A DNA stretch of 64,000 bases, from NCBI GenBank assembly GCA_963702195.1, contig OY969725.1:372001-436000 (forward strand), read 5' to 3'. Within the stretch, counting starts at the first letter, position 1, and each line of letters begins with the position of its first letter. The translations under genes and the position numbers were made by a program. A model generated the notes under the pieces. That model ran no database searches. It was not told the DNA's origin and was given only the letters and a program-made list of their open reading frames with translations. This document shows positions 25,607-33,972 of the stretch, piece after piece. Source of the stretch: AC-56 sp963702195. GTDB lineage: Bacteria > Actinomycetota > Thermoleophilia > Solirubrobacterales > 70-9.

Positions 25607-27286
25607 ATGCCGATCGCGGAGCGCAGGCGCAAGCACTGGGGTTGGGGATTCGCCGACCGGCAGCCCGACCGGGCCGGCCTGGAGGCGGCCGCCGCGGGCA
25701 TACGCGAGCAGCTCGGGTTCGGCGCCGATGACGTCGAGGAGCCCGTGCCGCTCGAGGCGATCGAGCTGCCGGCGCCGCGGATCCAGCCGCCGGCCGCCCT
25801 CGAGCGCCTCTTCGCCGCCGACACCTACGAGCGCGTCTCCCACGGGCTCGGCAAGGCCTACCGCGACGTCGTCCGCGGCTTCCGCGGCCAGATCGACAAC
25901 CCGCCCGACCTCGTTGCCCACCCGCGCGACGAGGCCGAGGTGGAGCAGGTGCTCGCGTGGTGCGCCGACGAGGGGGCGGCCGCGATTCCGTTCGGTGGTG
26001 GCACCAGCGTGGTCGGCGGCGTCGAGCCGCGCGTCGGCGACCCTGATCGCGCCGCGGTGACGATCGACCTCGGCGCGCTCGATCGGGTGATCGAGGTCGA
26101 CCGGGTCTCGCGGGCCGCCCGGATCCAGGCTGGGGCCCTCGGTCCGTCGCTCGAGGATCAGCTTCGCGAGCACGGCTACACCCTGCGCCACTTCCCGCAG
26201 TCGTTCGAGTTCTCGACCCTCGGCGGGTGGATCGCCACCCGCGCCGGCGGTCACTTCGCGACGCTCTATACGCACATCGACGACCTCGTCGAGTCGGTGC
26301 GGGCGGTGACCCCCTCGGGGCAATGGGAGTCGAGGCGGCTCCCGGGCTCCGGCGCCGGGCCGAGCCCCGACCGCATGCTGTTCGGCTCGGAGGGGATCCT
26401 GGGGGTGATCACGGAGGCCTGGGTGAGGGTCCAGGAGCGGCCGAAGTTCAAGCTCTCGTGCGGGGTCGCGTTCGACTCGTTCGCGAGCGGCGCCGAGGCG
26501 GTCCGCGAGCTCGCGCAATCGGGGCTCAACCCGGCCAATTGCCGCCTTCTTGACGAGGCGGAGTCAGCCCTCACCCACGCGGGGCCGCCCGGCAAGGCCC
26601 TCCTCGTAATCGGTTTCGAGTCGGCTCATCACCCGGTTGACGCGGGGATGGACGTCGCTCTGGAGGCCGCTCGCGACCACGGCGGCGAGCCGGGGGAGGT
26701 GCGTGGCAGGCGGGGGGCGCCCCAGAGCGATCGGCCCGGGCCGGGAGCGCTCCGCGCCAACCCTCCGCCCAAGGCCGACGGGGACGATCCGGTGGGAGCC
26801 TGGCGGCACGCCTTCCTCGCCGCTCCCTACCTCCGCGACACGTTCGTCGCCTGCGGGGTCCTGAGCGACACCTTCGAGACGGCGATCACCTGGGATCGGT
26901 TCGAGAGCTTCCACGACGAGGTGATGGAGACCGCGCGCCGCGCGATCGCCGACGCGTGCGCCTCAGCACCCGACGGGCCCGGATCGCCTCGGCTGTCATG
27001 TCGCTTCACGCACGTCTACCCGGACGGCCCGGCTCCCTACTACACGGTGCTGTGCCCGGCCCACCGCGGCAGCGAGGTCGAGCAGTGGGACGCGATCAAG
27101 GCTGCCGTCTCGGACGCCGTGATCGCCGCCGGCGGGACGATCACTCACCACCACGCGGTCGGCCGCGACCACCGGCGCTGGTACGACCGCCAGCGCCCGG
27201 ACCCGTTCGCGAAGGCTCTTCGCGGCGCCAAGCGGGCGGTCGACCCTTTGGGGGTGCTCAACCCGGGCGTGCTGATCGATGCCTGA
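25607..27286 (+). CDS. FAD-binding oxidase, alkyldihydroxyacetonephosphate synthase-like
   Basis: 559 residues. The start motif RRKHWGWGF, the FAD loop IPFGGGTSVVGG, FEFSTLGGWIATRAGG, MLFGSEGILGVITEA and the C-terminal TITHHHAVGRDH line up with alkyl-DHAP synthase (AGPS), including the active-site His triplet. AGPS swaps the acyl chain of acyl-DHAP for a fatty alcohol, making the ether bond of ether lipids. A polar insertion (about residues 362-390) is not expected from the family. It follows the acyl-CoA reductase by 69 bases. Caution: AGPS-like genes also occur in actinobacteria not known for ether lipids, so a different oxidase role is possible. Confidence 0.8.
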   Translation: MPIAERRRKHWGWGFADRQPDRAGLEAAAAGIREQLGFGADDVEEPVPLEAIELPAPRIQPPAALERLFAADTYERVSHGLGKAYRDVVRGFRGQIDNPPDLVAHPRDEAEVEQVLAWCADEGAAAIPFGGGTSVVGGVEPRVGDPDRAAVTIDLGALDRVIEVDRVSRAARIQAGALGPSLEDQLREHGYTLRHFPQSFEFSTLGGWIATRAGGHFATLYTHIDDLVESVRAVTPSGQWESRRLPGSGAGPSPDRMLFGSEGILGVITEAWVRVQERPKFKLSCGVAFDSFASGAEAVRELAQSGLNPANCRLLDEAESALTHAGPPGKALLVIGFESAHHPVDAGMDVALEAARDHGGEPGEVRGRRGAPQSDRPGPGALRANPPPKADGDDPVGAWRHAFLAAPYLRDTFVACGVLSDTFETAITWDRFESFHDEVMETARRAIADACASAPDGPGSPRLSCRFTHVYPDGPAPYYTVLCPAHRGSEVEQWDAIKAAVSDAVIAAGGTITHHHAVGRDHRRWYDRQRPDPFAKALRGAKRAVDPLGVLNPGVLIDA

Positions 27287-27716
27287 TTTCGCGTCCGTCG
27301 TGCGGCCGGCGCTGGAGGGCGCCCTGGAGTCCGGCGAGACGCTCGAGGGAGTCTGCGCCGCGGTGCAGCAGAGCACCTTCAAGGGCCGGTCGCTCGCGCT
27401 GGGGGTCACCGACCGCCGGCTGCTCCTCGCCCTCCAGGACCGCCGGGGGCGGCCGACGGGCGAGGTCATCTCGATCCGGCCGGACGAGATCACCTCCGCG
27501 AAGGCGGGCGGCGCTGGCGGCGGCTGGGCCTCGGTCGGCCCGGCCATCATGGACGCGGCCGCGGTCACGCTCGAGCTTCGGACCGCGGACGAGAAGTACA
27601 AGCTGAACCTCATGCGGGGAACCGGGGTGCTCGGCAAGCTCGGCGGAGGCGACGCCCAGCGCGAGGGCGTCGAGGCGCTCGCGGCATGGTTCCAGCGTTT
27701 CGCGGGGCCGCAGTAG
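27279..27716 (+). CDS. small hypothetical protein (PH-like beta-rich)
   Basis: 145 residues; the ATG overlaps the end of the AGPS-like gene by eight bases, so translation is probably coupled. SLALGVTDRRLLLALQDRRG and PDEITSAKAGG resemble the strand pattern of bacterial PH-like domains, but I cannot name a family with certainty. No signal peptide or membrane segment is seen. Its position suggests cotranscription with the AGPS-like gene. Confidence 0.65.
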   Translation: MPDFASVVRPALEGALESGETLEGVCAAVQQSTFKGRSLALGVTDRRLLLALQDRRGRPTGEVISIRPDEITSAKAGGAGGGWASVGPAIMDAAAVTLELRTADEKYKLNLMRGTGVLGKLGGGDAQREGVEALAAWFQRFAGPQ

Positions 27717-27740
27717 CCCGTCTCGTCATCCCGGGCGCCC

Positions 27741-27746
27741 TAACCT
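27741..27746 (+). promoter_or_regulatory. -10-like box TAACCT
   Basis: TAACCT, eight bases before the ATG at 27755 of the prenyltransferase gene. No ribosome site lies between, so a leaderless transcript is likely. Confidence 0.45.
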
Positions 27747-27754
27747 GTCGGGCG

Positions 27755-28783
27755 ATGGAGACGCTCACCGAGGAGGAACGTCGCGCCGTTTCGCCTGGGC
27801 CCGAGCGCGCGGACGACGCTCCGCGACGGCGCTCGCAGAGCGTCGCGCTCCTGGTGGCGATGCGGCCACCCGAGTGGATCAAGAACCTGCTCGTGTTCGC
27901 CGGCCTCCTGTTCTCGCAGAAGCTGAAGCAGGGACCACAGGTCATCGACGCTCTGATGACCTTCGTCGCCTTCTGCGCGATCTCGAGCGCCGGATACCTG
28001 GTCAACGACCTTCGCGACGCCCCCCTGGACCGTCGCCACCCCGAGAAGCGCCACCGCCCGATCGCGAACCGCGAGCTGTCGGAGGGCCTGGCCGCAACTG
28101 CGGCGCTGGTGCTCACGGTGTTCGCGGTCGCGCTCTCGTTCCTGACCGTTTCGTTGGGCGTCGCCGGGCTCGTCGCGCTCTACGGGGTGACCACGGTCGC
28201 CTACTCCGCGATCCTCAAGCGTCTGGTGATCATCGACGTGATGACGATCGCCTCGCTCTTCATCCTCCGTGTCGTCGCCGGTGCGGTCGCGGTCGAGGCG
28301 CACGCGTCCGAGTGGCTGCTGCTCTGCACCGCGATGCTGGCGCTGTTCCTCGGCTTCACCAAGCGCCGCCAGGAGGCGATGGAGGAGAAAGAGGCAATGC
28401 CCGGTGCCTCCTCCCAGGGAGCCGAAGGCGACCGGTGGTCCGAGCGGGATGCTCGGACACGTGCGGGGGCGCCGGGTTCTCGGACAACGCGGCCCGTCTT
28501 GGAGCACTACTCGCTGCCGTTCCTCGACCAGATGGTCGCGATGGTCACCGCCGGCGCGGTCATGAGCTACGCGATCTACGCCGTCAACAGCCCCCTGATC
28601 GGAAGCAAGATGCTGGCGACCGGGCCATCGGTGCTGTACGGGATCTTCCGCTACCTCTACCTGATCTACGACCGCGGGGACACTCGTTCCACGGCGGCGA
28701 TCCTGACCGAGGACCCTGGAATGATCTTCGCGGGCGTCTCCTGGATCGGGACGGCGCTCTTGATGCTCTACGTGGTCAAGTAG
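27755..28783 (+). CDS. UbiA-family decaprenyl-phosphate phosphoribosyltransferase (DPPR synthase-like)
   Basis: 342 residues from the ATG at 27755; the open frame extends upstream but the TAACCT box and the family start favour this ATG. About eight membrane segments are seen. NDLRDAPLDRRHPEKRHRP carries the first Asp-rich motif, and RPPEWIKNLLVFAGLLFS and EHYSLPFLDQMVAMVTA match DPPR synthase (Rv3806c type), which joins decaprenyl phosphate and PRPP for arabinan precursors. A polar insert of roughly 30 residues (about 214-246, MPGASSQGAEGD to GSRTT) interrupts the loop after FTKRRQEA; its DNA holds GTCCGAGC-GGGAT-GCTCGGAC, a perfect hairpin, so a small repeat may have inserted in frame. No other arabinan genes are here. 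Confidence 0.82.
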   Translation: METLTEEERRAVSPGPERADDAPRRRSQSVALLVAMRPPEWIKNLLVFAGLLFSQKLKQGPQVIDALMTFVAFCAISSAGYLVNDLRDAPLDRRHPEKRHRPIANRELSEGLAATAALVLTVFAVALSFLTVSLGVAGLVALYGVTTVAYSAILKRLVIIDVMTIASLFILRVVAGAVAVEAHASEWLLLCTAMLALFLGFTKRRQEAMEEKEAMPGASSQGAEGDRWSERDARTRAGAPGSRTTRPVLEHYSLPFLDQMVAMVTAGAVMSYAIYAVNSPLIGSKMLATGPSVLYGIFRYLYLIYDRGDTRSTAAILTEDPGMIFAGVSWIGTALLMLYVVK

Positions 28784-28794
28784 ACGTCCATCAC

Positions 28795-28845
28795 GGCGGC
28801 TTCGCCGCCTAACGACACCTGCTGCTGCGGGGACGAGGTCCCCGC
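28795..28845 (+). repeat. two short hairpin repeats
   Basis: GGCGGC-TTC-GCCGCC (28795-28809) and GCGGGGAC-GAG-GTCCCCGC (28827-28845) lie between the prenyltransferase and the acyl-CoA dehydrogenase. ACCTGCTGCT before the second hairpin also precedes the hairpin at 2930. Either could end transcription of the prenyltransferase, but there is no T tract. Confidence 0.65.
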
Positions 28846-28857
28846 CTTTCACACCCC

Positions 28858-28863
28858 TATAGA
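28858..28863 (+). promoter_or_regulatory. -10-like box TATAGA
   Basis: TATAGA, nine bases before the GTG at 28873. No ribosome site is seen in between. Confidence 0.45.
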
Positions 28864-28872
28864 GTCGGCGTC

Positions 28873-30009
28873 GTGGATCTGACGCTGACTCAGGAAGAGG
28901 AAGCCTTCCGCGACGGGGTTCGCACATGGCTCGAGGACAACAACCCCGGGCCCGAGCCGGAGGGCGAGGAGGCCAAGTTCCTCTTCCGGCGCGACTGGCA
29001 GCAGAAGATGCACGAGGCCGGCTGGGCGGGCATCTCGTGGCCCAAGGAGTACGGCGGCCGGGGCGCCACGCTCATCGAGCAGGCCATCTTCAGCGAGGAG
29101 ATGGCGCGGTCGAAGGCGCCCGCGCCCGCGAACGTCCTCGGCCTGGTCATGGGTGGGCCCGTTGTCATCGCGCACGGAACGGAGGACCAGAAGGAGCGCT
29201 TCCTGGAGCCGATCCTCTCGGCGGCCGAGATCTGGTGCCAGGGGTTCTCCGAGCCCGAGTCCGGATCCGACCTGGCCTCGCTCAAGACCAGGGCGGTGCG
29301 CGAGAACGGCGGTTGGCGGGTCAGCGGCCAGAAGGTCTGGACCACCTACGCACACGAGGCCAAGTGGTGCATGCTGCTCGCCCGCACCGACACCGACGCG
29401 CCCAAGCACAAGGGCCTCACGTACTTCATCTGCGACATGGAGCAGGACGGGGTCGAGGTCCGGCCGCTGCGCCAGATCACCGGCGAAGCCGAGTTCAACG
29501 AGATCTTCTTCGAGGGTGCCCAGGTGGACGACGAGAACCTCGTCGGCGGCGAGGGCAACGGCTGGATGGTCGCCATCACCACGCTGATGCACGAGCGCGC
29601 AGGCCTTGGGGCCGCGTCGGCGATCTCGGTTCGGCGTGACCTCGACGAGCTGATCGGCGTGATCAACGAGCGCGGGCTCGGCGAGGACCCCGTGATCCGG
29701 CAGCGGATCGCCGAGCTCAAGATCGGGGTGGAAGCCCTGCGACTCGGCTCGCTGCGCGCGCTCACCCAGCAGATGAAGGTCGGAATCCCAGGCCCTGAGG
29801 GCTCGATCGCCAAGTGGGAGTGGGCGATGCTGAATCAGAAGCTCACCGAGCTCGCCGCCGACGTGCTCGGGCAGGATGCCCTTCGTCCCGGCACGGAGTG
29901 GTCGTACCGGCTCCTTCGCTCGCGCGCCAATTCCATCGAGGGCGGCACCACCGACGTGATGAAGAACATCGTCGCCGAGCGGGTGCTCGGCCTCCCCAGG
30001 CTGCGCTAG
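28873..30009 (+). CDS. acyl-CoA dehydrogenase, catalytic partner of a FadE pair
   Basis: 378 residues from a GTG. WQKMHEAGWAGISWPKEYGG, CQGFSEPESGSDLASL, VSGQKVWTTYAHEA and SIEGGTTDVMKNIVAERVLG are typical of actinobacterial FadE proteins; the Glu of IEGGTT is the likely catalytic base. The next gene, 11 bases on, encodes a second, shorter acyl-CoA dehydrogenase without that Glu. Such pairs form alpha2beta2 heterotetramers in steroid and branched-side-chain oxidation in mycobacteria (ChsE type). The substrate here is unknown; no steroid-ring genes are in view. Confidence 0.88.
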   Translation: MDLTLTQEEEAFRDGVRTWLEDNNPGPEPEGEEAKFLFRRDWQQKMHEAGWAGISWPKEYGGRGATLIEQAIFSEEMARSKAPAPANVLGLVMGGPVVIAHGTEDQKERFLEPILSAAEIWCQGFSEPESGSDLASLKTRAVRENGGWRVSGQKVWTTYAHEAKWCMLLARTDTDAPKHKGLTYFICDMEQDGVEVRPLRQITGEAEFNEIFFEGAQVDDENLVGGEGNGWMVAITTLMHERAGLGAASAISVRRDLDELIGVINERGLGEDPVIRQRIAELKIGVEALRLGSLRALTQQMKVGIPGPEGSIAKWEWAMLNQKLTELAADVLGQDALRPGTEWSYRLLRSRANSIEGGTTDVMKNIVAERVLGLPRLR

Positions 30010-30020
30010 GGCCACCACAC

Positions 30021-31022
30021 ATGGACTTCGGTTTCAACGACGAGCAGCAGGCGATCAAGGAAACGGCCCGCGACATGCTGGCCAAGCGCTCGCCGCTCTC
30101 CGCGGTTCGCGAGGCGGCCGAGTCGCGCACTTACGACGACGCCCTGTGGAAGGAGATCTGTGAGCTGGGCTGGCCCGGCATCGCGATCGCCGAGGAGCAC
30201 GGAGGCCAGGGCCTCGGGATGGTGGAGCTCACGATCCTCTGCGAGGAGCTCGGGTACGCCTGCGCGGCGTCCCCCTTTCTCTCCAACGCCTCGGCGGGTC
30301 TGTTCATCCAGCATGCGGGAAGCGACGAGCAGCGGCAACGCTGGCTCGAGGGGATCGCCTCCGGCGACGCACGCGCCGCGATTGCCTTCGAGCCGCACAG
30401 CAACGAGCTGGTTCCCGACGCCGAGGGTGCGTCCGTGATCGTGCTCAATGGAGAGGGCGACGAGGCCGTGGTCGTCTCCGCAGCCGACGCGCAGATCGAG
30501 CCGGTGGAGCTGATCGACGCGACCCGCGCCTACGCGCGAGTCTCCGCAAGCGGTGGAGACGCCCTGCCGGGCGAGCTCGGCCCCGCGGCTGATCGCTCGG
30601 TGGTGGCCCTCGCGGCCGAGCTCACCGGCATCGCCCAGCGCGCGATGGAGCTGGCGGTCGACTACGCGAAGGAGCGCCAGCAGTTCGACCGGCCGATCGG
30701 CGCCTATCAGGCCGTCTCCCACCGCTGCGCCGGGATGCTCTACGACACGGAGGAGGCGCGCTCGCTCACCTACTACGCCGCCTGGTGTGCGGACGCCGAG
30801 CCCGAGTCGCTTCCCCTCGCTGCTTCGATGGCCAAGGCACGCGCCTCGGACGCCGCGTGGCGCGTGACCAATGACGCGCTCCAGGTCCTCGGCGGGATCG
30901 GCTTCACCTGGGAGCACGACCTCCACTTTCTCCTGAAGCGGGGCAAGGTTGGCTCGGAGCTCCTGGGCGACACGCGGATGCACCGCGAGCGCGTCGCCAC
31001 CCTCGCGGGCCTCGCCGCCTGA
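30021..31022 (+). CDS. acyl-CoA dehydrogenase, non-catalytic partner of a FadE pair
   Basis: 333 residues from the ATG at 30021; the longer open frame overlaps the upstream gene. The start MDFGFNDEQQAIKETARDML and GWPGIAIAEEHGGQGLGM are typical. The C-terminus reads GGIGFTWEHDLHFLLKRGKVGSELLGD, with no Glu at the usual EGT position, as in the beta subunits of heterotetrameric FadE pairs. It is shorter than a full enzyme and the middle domain is reduced. It most likely works only together with the product of 28873-30009, binding FAD at their interface. Confidence 0.85.
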   Translation: MDFGFNDEQQAIKETARDMLAKRSPLSAVREAAESRTYDDALWKEICELGWPGIAIAEEHGGQGLGMVELTILCEELGYACAASPFLSNASAGLFIQHAGSDEQRQRWLEGIASGDARAAIAFEPHSNELVPDAEGASVIVLNGEGDEAVVVSAADAQIEPVELIDATRAYARVSASGGDALPGELGPAADRSVVALAAELTGIAQRAMELAVDYAKERQQFDRPIGAYQAVSHRCAGMLYDTEEARSLTYYAAWCADAEPESLPLAASMAKARASDAAWRVTNDALQVLGGIGFTWEHDLHFLLKRGKVGSELLGDTRMHRERVATLAGLAA

Positions 31023-31029
31023 GCCTGGA

Positions 31030-31353
31030 TCAGTCCGGAAGGACCTCGACGTCGGACGCCAGCTTCACCTGGCCGGCGGAGCGGTACTCCACGTCCACGG
31101 TCTCGTGCTTGCGGTAGCTGCCGACGACCCCGATCAGCATCGACAGCCAGCGAATCGCGCCGAGCTTGCCTTCCTTGACGATGGGCCGGTTAAAGACGAT
31201 CTCGGAACCCTCGATCCGGTAGTCCTCGCCGTCCGACTGAGCCACCCCGTTGACGTAGACCGTGATCGGCGCCTCGGCACGCGCCGGGAGCCGCACGCGG
31301 CGGCCGGCCGCGACGCTGCCCTCCGGGACCTCGAACTCCCCGGGACCGCTCAC
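31030..31353 (-). CDS. conserved-looking hypothetical protein
   Basis: 107 residues. It is mostly beta-strand in character (VRLPARAEAPITVYVNGVAQ, EGSEIVFNRPIVKEG) with one hydrophobic stretch (WLSMLIGVVGSY). I do not recognise a family. Its ATG overlaps the stop of the upstream gene (31350) by four bases, so the two form an operon. It ends eight bases after the convergent FadE gene. Confidence 0.55.
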   Translation of the reverse strand: MSGPGEFEVPEGSVAAGRRVRLPARAEAPITVYVNGVAQSDGEDYRIEGSEIVFNRPIVKEGKLGAIRWLSMLIGVVGSYRKHETVDVEYRSAGQVKLASDVEVLPD

Positions 31354-31718
31354 GCGAGGGCCGCCCTGACGGCGTCGAAGGGGGACTCTCCGTTACGGAG
31401 GTCGAGTGGCTCCTTGCGAACCGCGCCGACGAAGGGGACCAGCGTTCCGTCGCCCATGAGGTCCATCCCCGCCCCGCGGCGGCTGAGGAGCCGGCCAACC
31501 GACAGCTCGAGGCGCGCATGCACGCGCTGTCCGGGCCCGTAGTCCCGGATCACGCTGACCTCCTCGAGCGGGCCCTCCTGGCGGATGAGCTGGGTCTGGC
31601 GCTTCATGGCCGCCAGGGCCTCATCGAGGTCGTCGAAGCGCTCGTGCGCGATCTTCGGGCCGTGCCGGACTGTCAGGCGATAGCGCGCCACGGCCTCATA
31701 TTGGCGATTTGATGCCAC
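31350..31718 (-). CDS. hypothetical protein, operon with 31030
   Basis: 122 residues from a GTG. The sequence YRLTVRHGPKIAHERFDDLDEALAAMKRQ suggests an alpha/beta fold with a regulatory or binding role, but I know no matching family. It is followed, with a four-base overlap, by the gene at 31030. The start overlaps the 5' leader of the divergent DUF899 gene. Confidence 0.55.
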   Translation of the reverse strand: MASNRQYEAVARYRLTVRHGPKIAHERFDDLDEALAAMKRQTQLIRQEGPLEEVSVIRDYGPGQRVHARLELSVGRLLSRRGAGMDLMGDGTLVPFVGAVRKEPLDLRNGESPFDAVRAALA

Positions 31719-31750
31719 AGTGTCGTCCAGAGCGATCTGAGGAGGGGACC

Positions 31751-32485
31751 ATGGGTGTGAGCGCTCCGGGGGAGTCCGGCGAGTACCGGGCGGCGCGCGA
31801 TCGGCTGCTGGAGATGGAGATCGACCCGCGCAGGCGGACCGAGGCGGTGGCGGCTGCCAGGCGCGAGCTGCCGCCGGGCGGGCCGGTGCCCGAGGATTAC
31901 GTCTTCGCCGGCGAGGGTGACGACGGCGAAGCGACCGATGTGCGGCTCACGGAGCTGTTCGGCGCTGGTCGTGACTCGCTGGCCATCTACAGCTTCATGT
32001 TCCCCCGCGATCCCGAGGACGAGCGCCCTGGTCCCGTGGCCGAGCGGGAGACCGCTCGCCTGCCGCTCGCCGAGGGCCCGTGCCCGTCGTGCGTCGCCTT
32101 TCTCGACCAGCTCGACGGCGCGATGGAGCATGCGGGTCAACACGTGAACTTTGCGGTGGTCGCGAGGGCCCCACTGCCGCGGGTCCTCACGTTCGCGAAC
32201 GAACGAGGCTGGCGCCACCTTCGCGTGCTCTCTTCGTCGGGCAACCCATACAACCGTGACTACTACGCCGAGACCCCGAACGGGGCGCAGCGTCCGATGC
32301 TCAACGTGTTTCACCGCGACGGTGGCGGGATCCGCCACTTCTGGGGATCGGAGCTCTTGTACGCCCCCTGGGACCCGGGCCAGGATCCTCGGCACGTCGG
32401 GACGCTCGAGCCGGTCTGGAACCTCTTCGACCTGACCCCAGAGGGAAGGCCCGACTGGGACGAGCAGCTCAGCTACTCCTCCTAA
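31751..32485 (+). CDS. DUF899 thioredoxin-like protein
   Basis: 244 residues from the ATG at 31751, with GAGGAGGGG directly before it; the frame is open further up but that part has no family match. RRELPPGGPVPEDYVF, LAIYSFMFPRD, GPCPSCVAFLDQLDGA and NVFHRDGGGIRHFWGSEL are DUF899 landmarks. The domain has a thioredoxin fold with a CxxC (CPSC). Its role is unknown, perhaps redox. The TAA stop overlaps the TAG stop of the convergent citrate synthase gene. Confidence 0.85.
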   Translation: MGVSAPGESGEYRAARDRLLEMEIDPRRRTEAVAAARRELPPGGPVPEDYVFAGEGDDGEATDVRLTELFGAGRDSLAIYSFMFPRDPEDERPGPVAERETARLPLAEGPCPSCVAFLDQLDGAMEHAGQHVNFAVVARAPLPRVLTFANERGWRHLRVLSSSGNPYNRDYYAETPNGAQRPMLNVFHRDGGGIRHFWGSELLYAPWDPGQDPRHVGTLEPVWNLFDLTPEGRPDWDEQLSYSS

Positions 32486-33879
32486 GCCCCGCGGCGCTGG
32501 CGCTTCGGCCGGCGCGCGGGCGGGCCCGTGATCTTCTCGGGCCCGTCGCGGTCCTCCATCGGAACGTAGTCCCGATCGCGGTAACCGGTGTAGATCTGGC
32601 GCGGACGCGCGATCTTCTGCTCCGGGTCGTCGTTGCCCTCCATCCACTGGGCGACCCAGCCGGAGGTCCGCGGGATCGCGAAGATCACCGTGAACATGTC
32701 CGTCGGGATCTGGAGCGCCTCGTAGATGATCCCCGAGTAGAAGTCGACGTTCGGGAACAGCTTGCGCTCGACGAAGAAGCCGTCGTCGAGCGCCCGTTTC
32801 TCGAGCTCGGTCGCGATCTCGATCAGCGGGTTGTACTCGGTCGCCTCGAACACCTCGTACGCGTGATCGCGAATGATCCTGGCCCGCGGGTCGTAGTTCT
32901 TGTAGACGCGGTGGCCGAACCCCATCAACCGCTCCTCGCGATCCTTCACGCCCTGTAGGAAGTCCGGGATGTTCTCGGGGCTCTCGATCCGGCGGAGCAT
33001 CCTCAGGACGGCCTCGTTGGCGCCGCCGTGCAGCGGACCGTAGAGCGCCGCGACCCCGGCCGCGACGGCCGAGTAGGGGTCCACCTGCGAGGAGCCCACG
33101 GCCCGTACCGCGCTCGTGGAGCAGTTCTGCTCGTGGTCCGCGTGGAGCATGAAGAGAATGTCCAGCGCCCGCTCGACGCGGGGATCCGGCTCGAATTTCG
33201 TCTCGGTCTTCTTGAACACCATTGAGAGGAAGTTCCCCGGATAGCTCAGGTCGTTGTCGGGATAGACGTATGGCAATCCCATGTTGTGCCGGTAGGCGAA
33301 TGCCGCGAGCGTCGGCACCTTGGCGATCATCCGGATCGCCGCCATGTAGCGCTCCTCCGGATCATCGATGTGCTTGGCTTCCGGGTAGAAGGTGGAGAGC
33401 GCGCCGACGCCGGAGAGCAGCATGCCCATCGGGTGGGCGTCGTAGCGGAAGGTCTCGAACAGGTTCTTGATGTCCTCGTGGACGAAGGTGTGGTGGACGA
33501 CGTCGAAGGTCCAGCGCTCCAGCTGCGGCTTGGTGGGGAGCTCGCCGAACGTCAGCAGGTAGGCGACCTCGAGGTAGGTCGAGTGCTCGCAGAGCTGCTC
33601 GATCGGGTAGCCGCGGTGCTGCAGGATCCCGGCCTCGCCGTCGATGAACGTGATCGCCGACCGGCACGACGCCGTGTTCGTGTAGGCCGGGTCATAGGAC
33701 ATGAGCCCGAAGTCGTCGTCCGACACCTTGATCTGACGCAGGTCCATCCCGCGGACTGTCCCGTCGGTGATCTCGAGCTCGTAGCGCTCCCCGGTCCGGT
33801 TGTCGGTGACGGAAAGCGTGTTCTGCTCGGCGGTCGCTACCGCACCGTCGCCCTGCTCGCTCTTTTGCTCGGTGGCCAT
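32482..33879 (-). CDS. gltA: citrate synthase
   Basis: 465 residues from the ATG at 33879, chosen because GAGGAG lies six bases upstream; the upstream extension of the frame is out of the family. It condenses acetyl-CoA and oxaloacetate in the TCA cycle. Landmarks are DPAYTNTASCRSAITFIDG, LHADHEQNCSTSAVR, YGPLHGGANEAVLRML (with active-site His) and GFGHRVYKNYDPRA (second His). It belongs to the hexameric GltA class by length and style. The C-terminal 25 residues are basic (PPARRPKRQRRGA). Aconitase and Kgd are also in this window but in separate transcripts. Confidence 0.93.
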   Translation of the reverse strand: MATEQKSEQGDGAVATAEQNTLSVTDNRTGERYELEITDGTVRGMDLRQIKVSDDDFGLMSYDPAYTNTASCRSAITFIDGEAGILQHRGYPIEQLCEHSTYLEVAYLLTFGELPTKPQLERWTFDVVHHTFVHEDIKNLFETFRYDAHPMGMLLSGVGALSTFYPEAKHIDDPEERYMAAIRMIAKVPTLAAFAYRHNMGLPYVYPDNDLSYPGNFLSMVFKKTETKFEPDPRVERALDILFMLHADHEQNCSTSAVRAVGSSQVDPYSAVAAGVAALYGPLHGGANEAVLRMLRRIESPENIPDFLQGVKDREERLMGFGHRVYKNYDPRARIIRDHAYEVFEATEYNPLIEIATELEKRALDDGFFVERKLFPNVDFYSGIIYEALQIPTDMFTVIFAIPRTSGWVAQWMEGNDDPEQKIARPRQIYTGYRDRDYVPMEDRDGPEKITGPPARRPKRQRRGA

Positions 33880-33972
33880 CGCCTCTCCTCTTGAAGTCTC
33901 GTTTCGCACATTTTCGCAGGGTCCGCCTCCACATAGCCCGACGCGGGCGATTTCTGGAAGGCTTGGGTCGAA

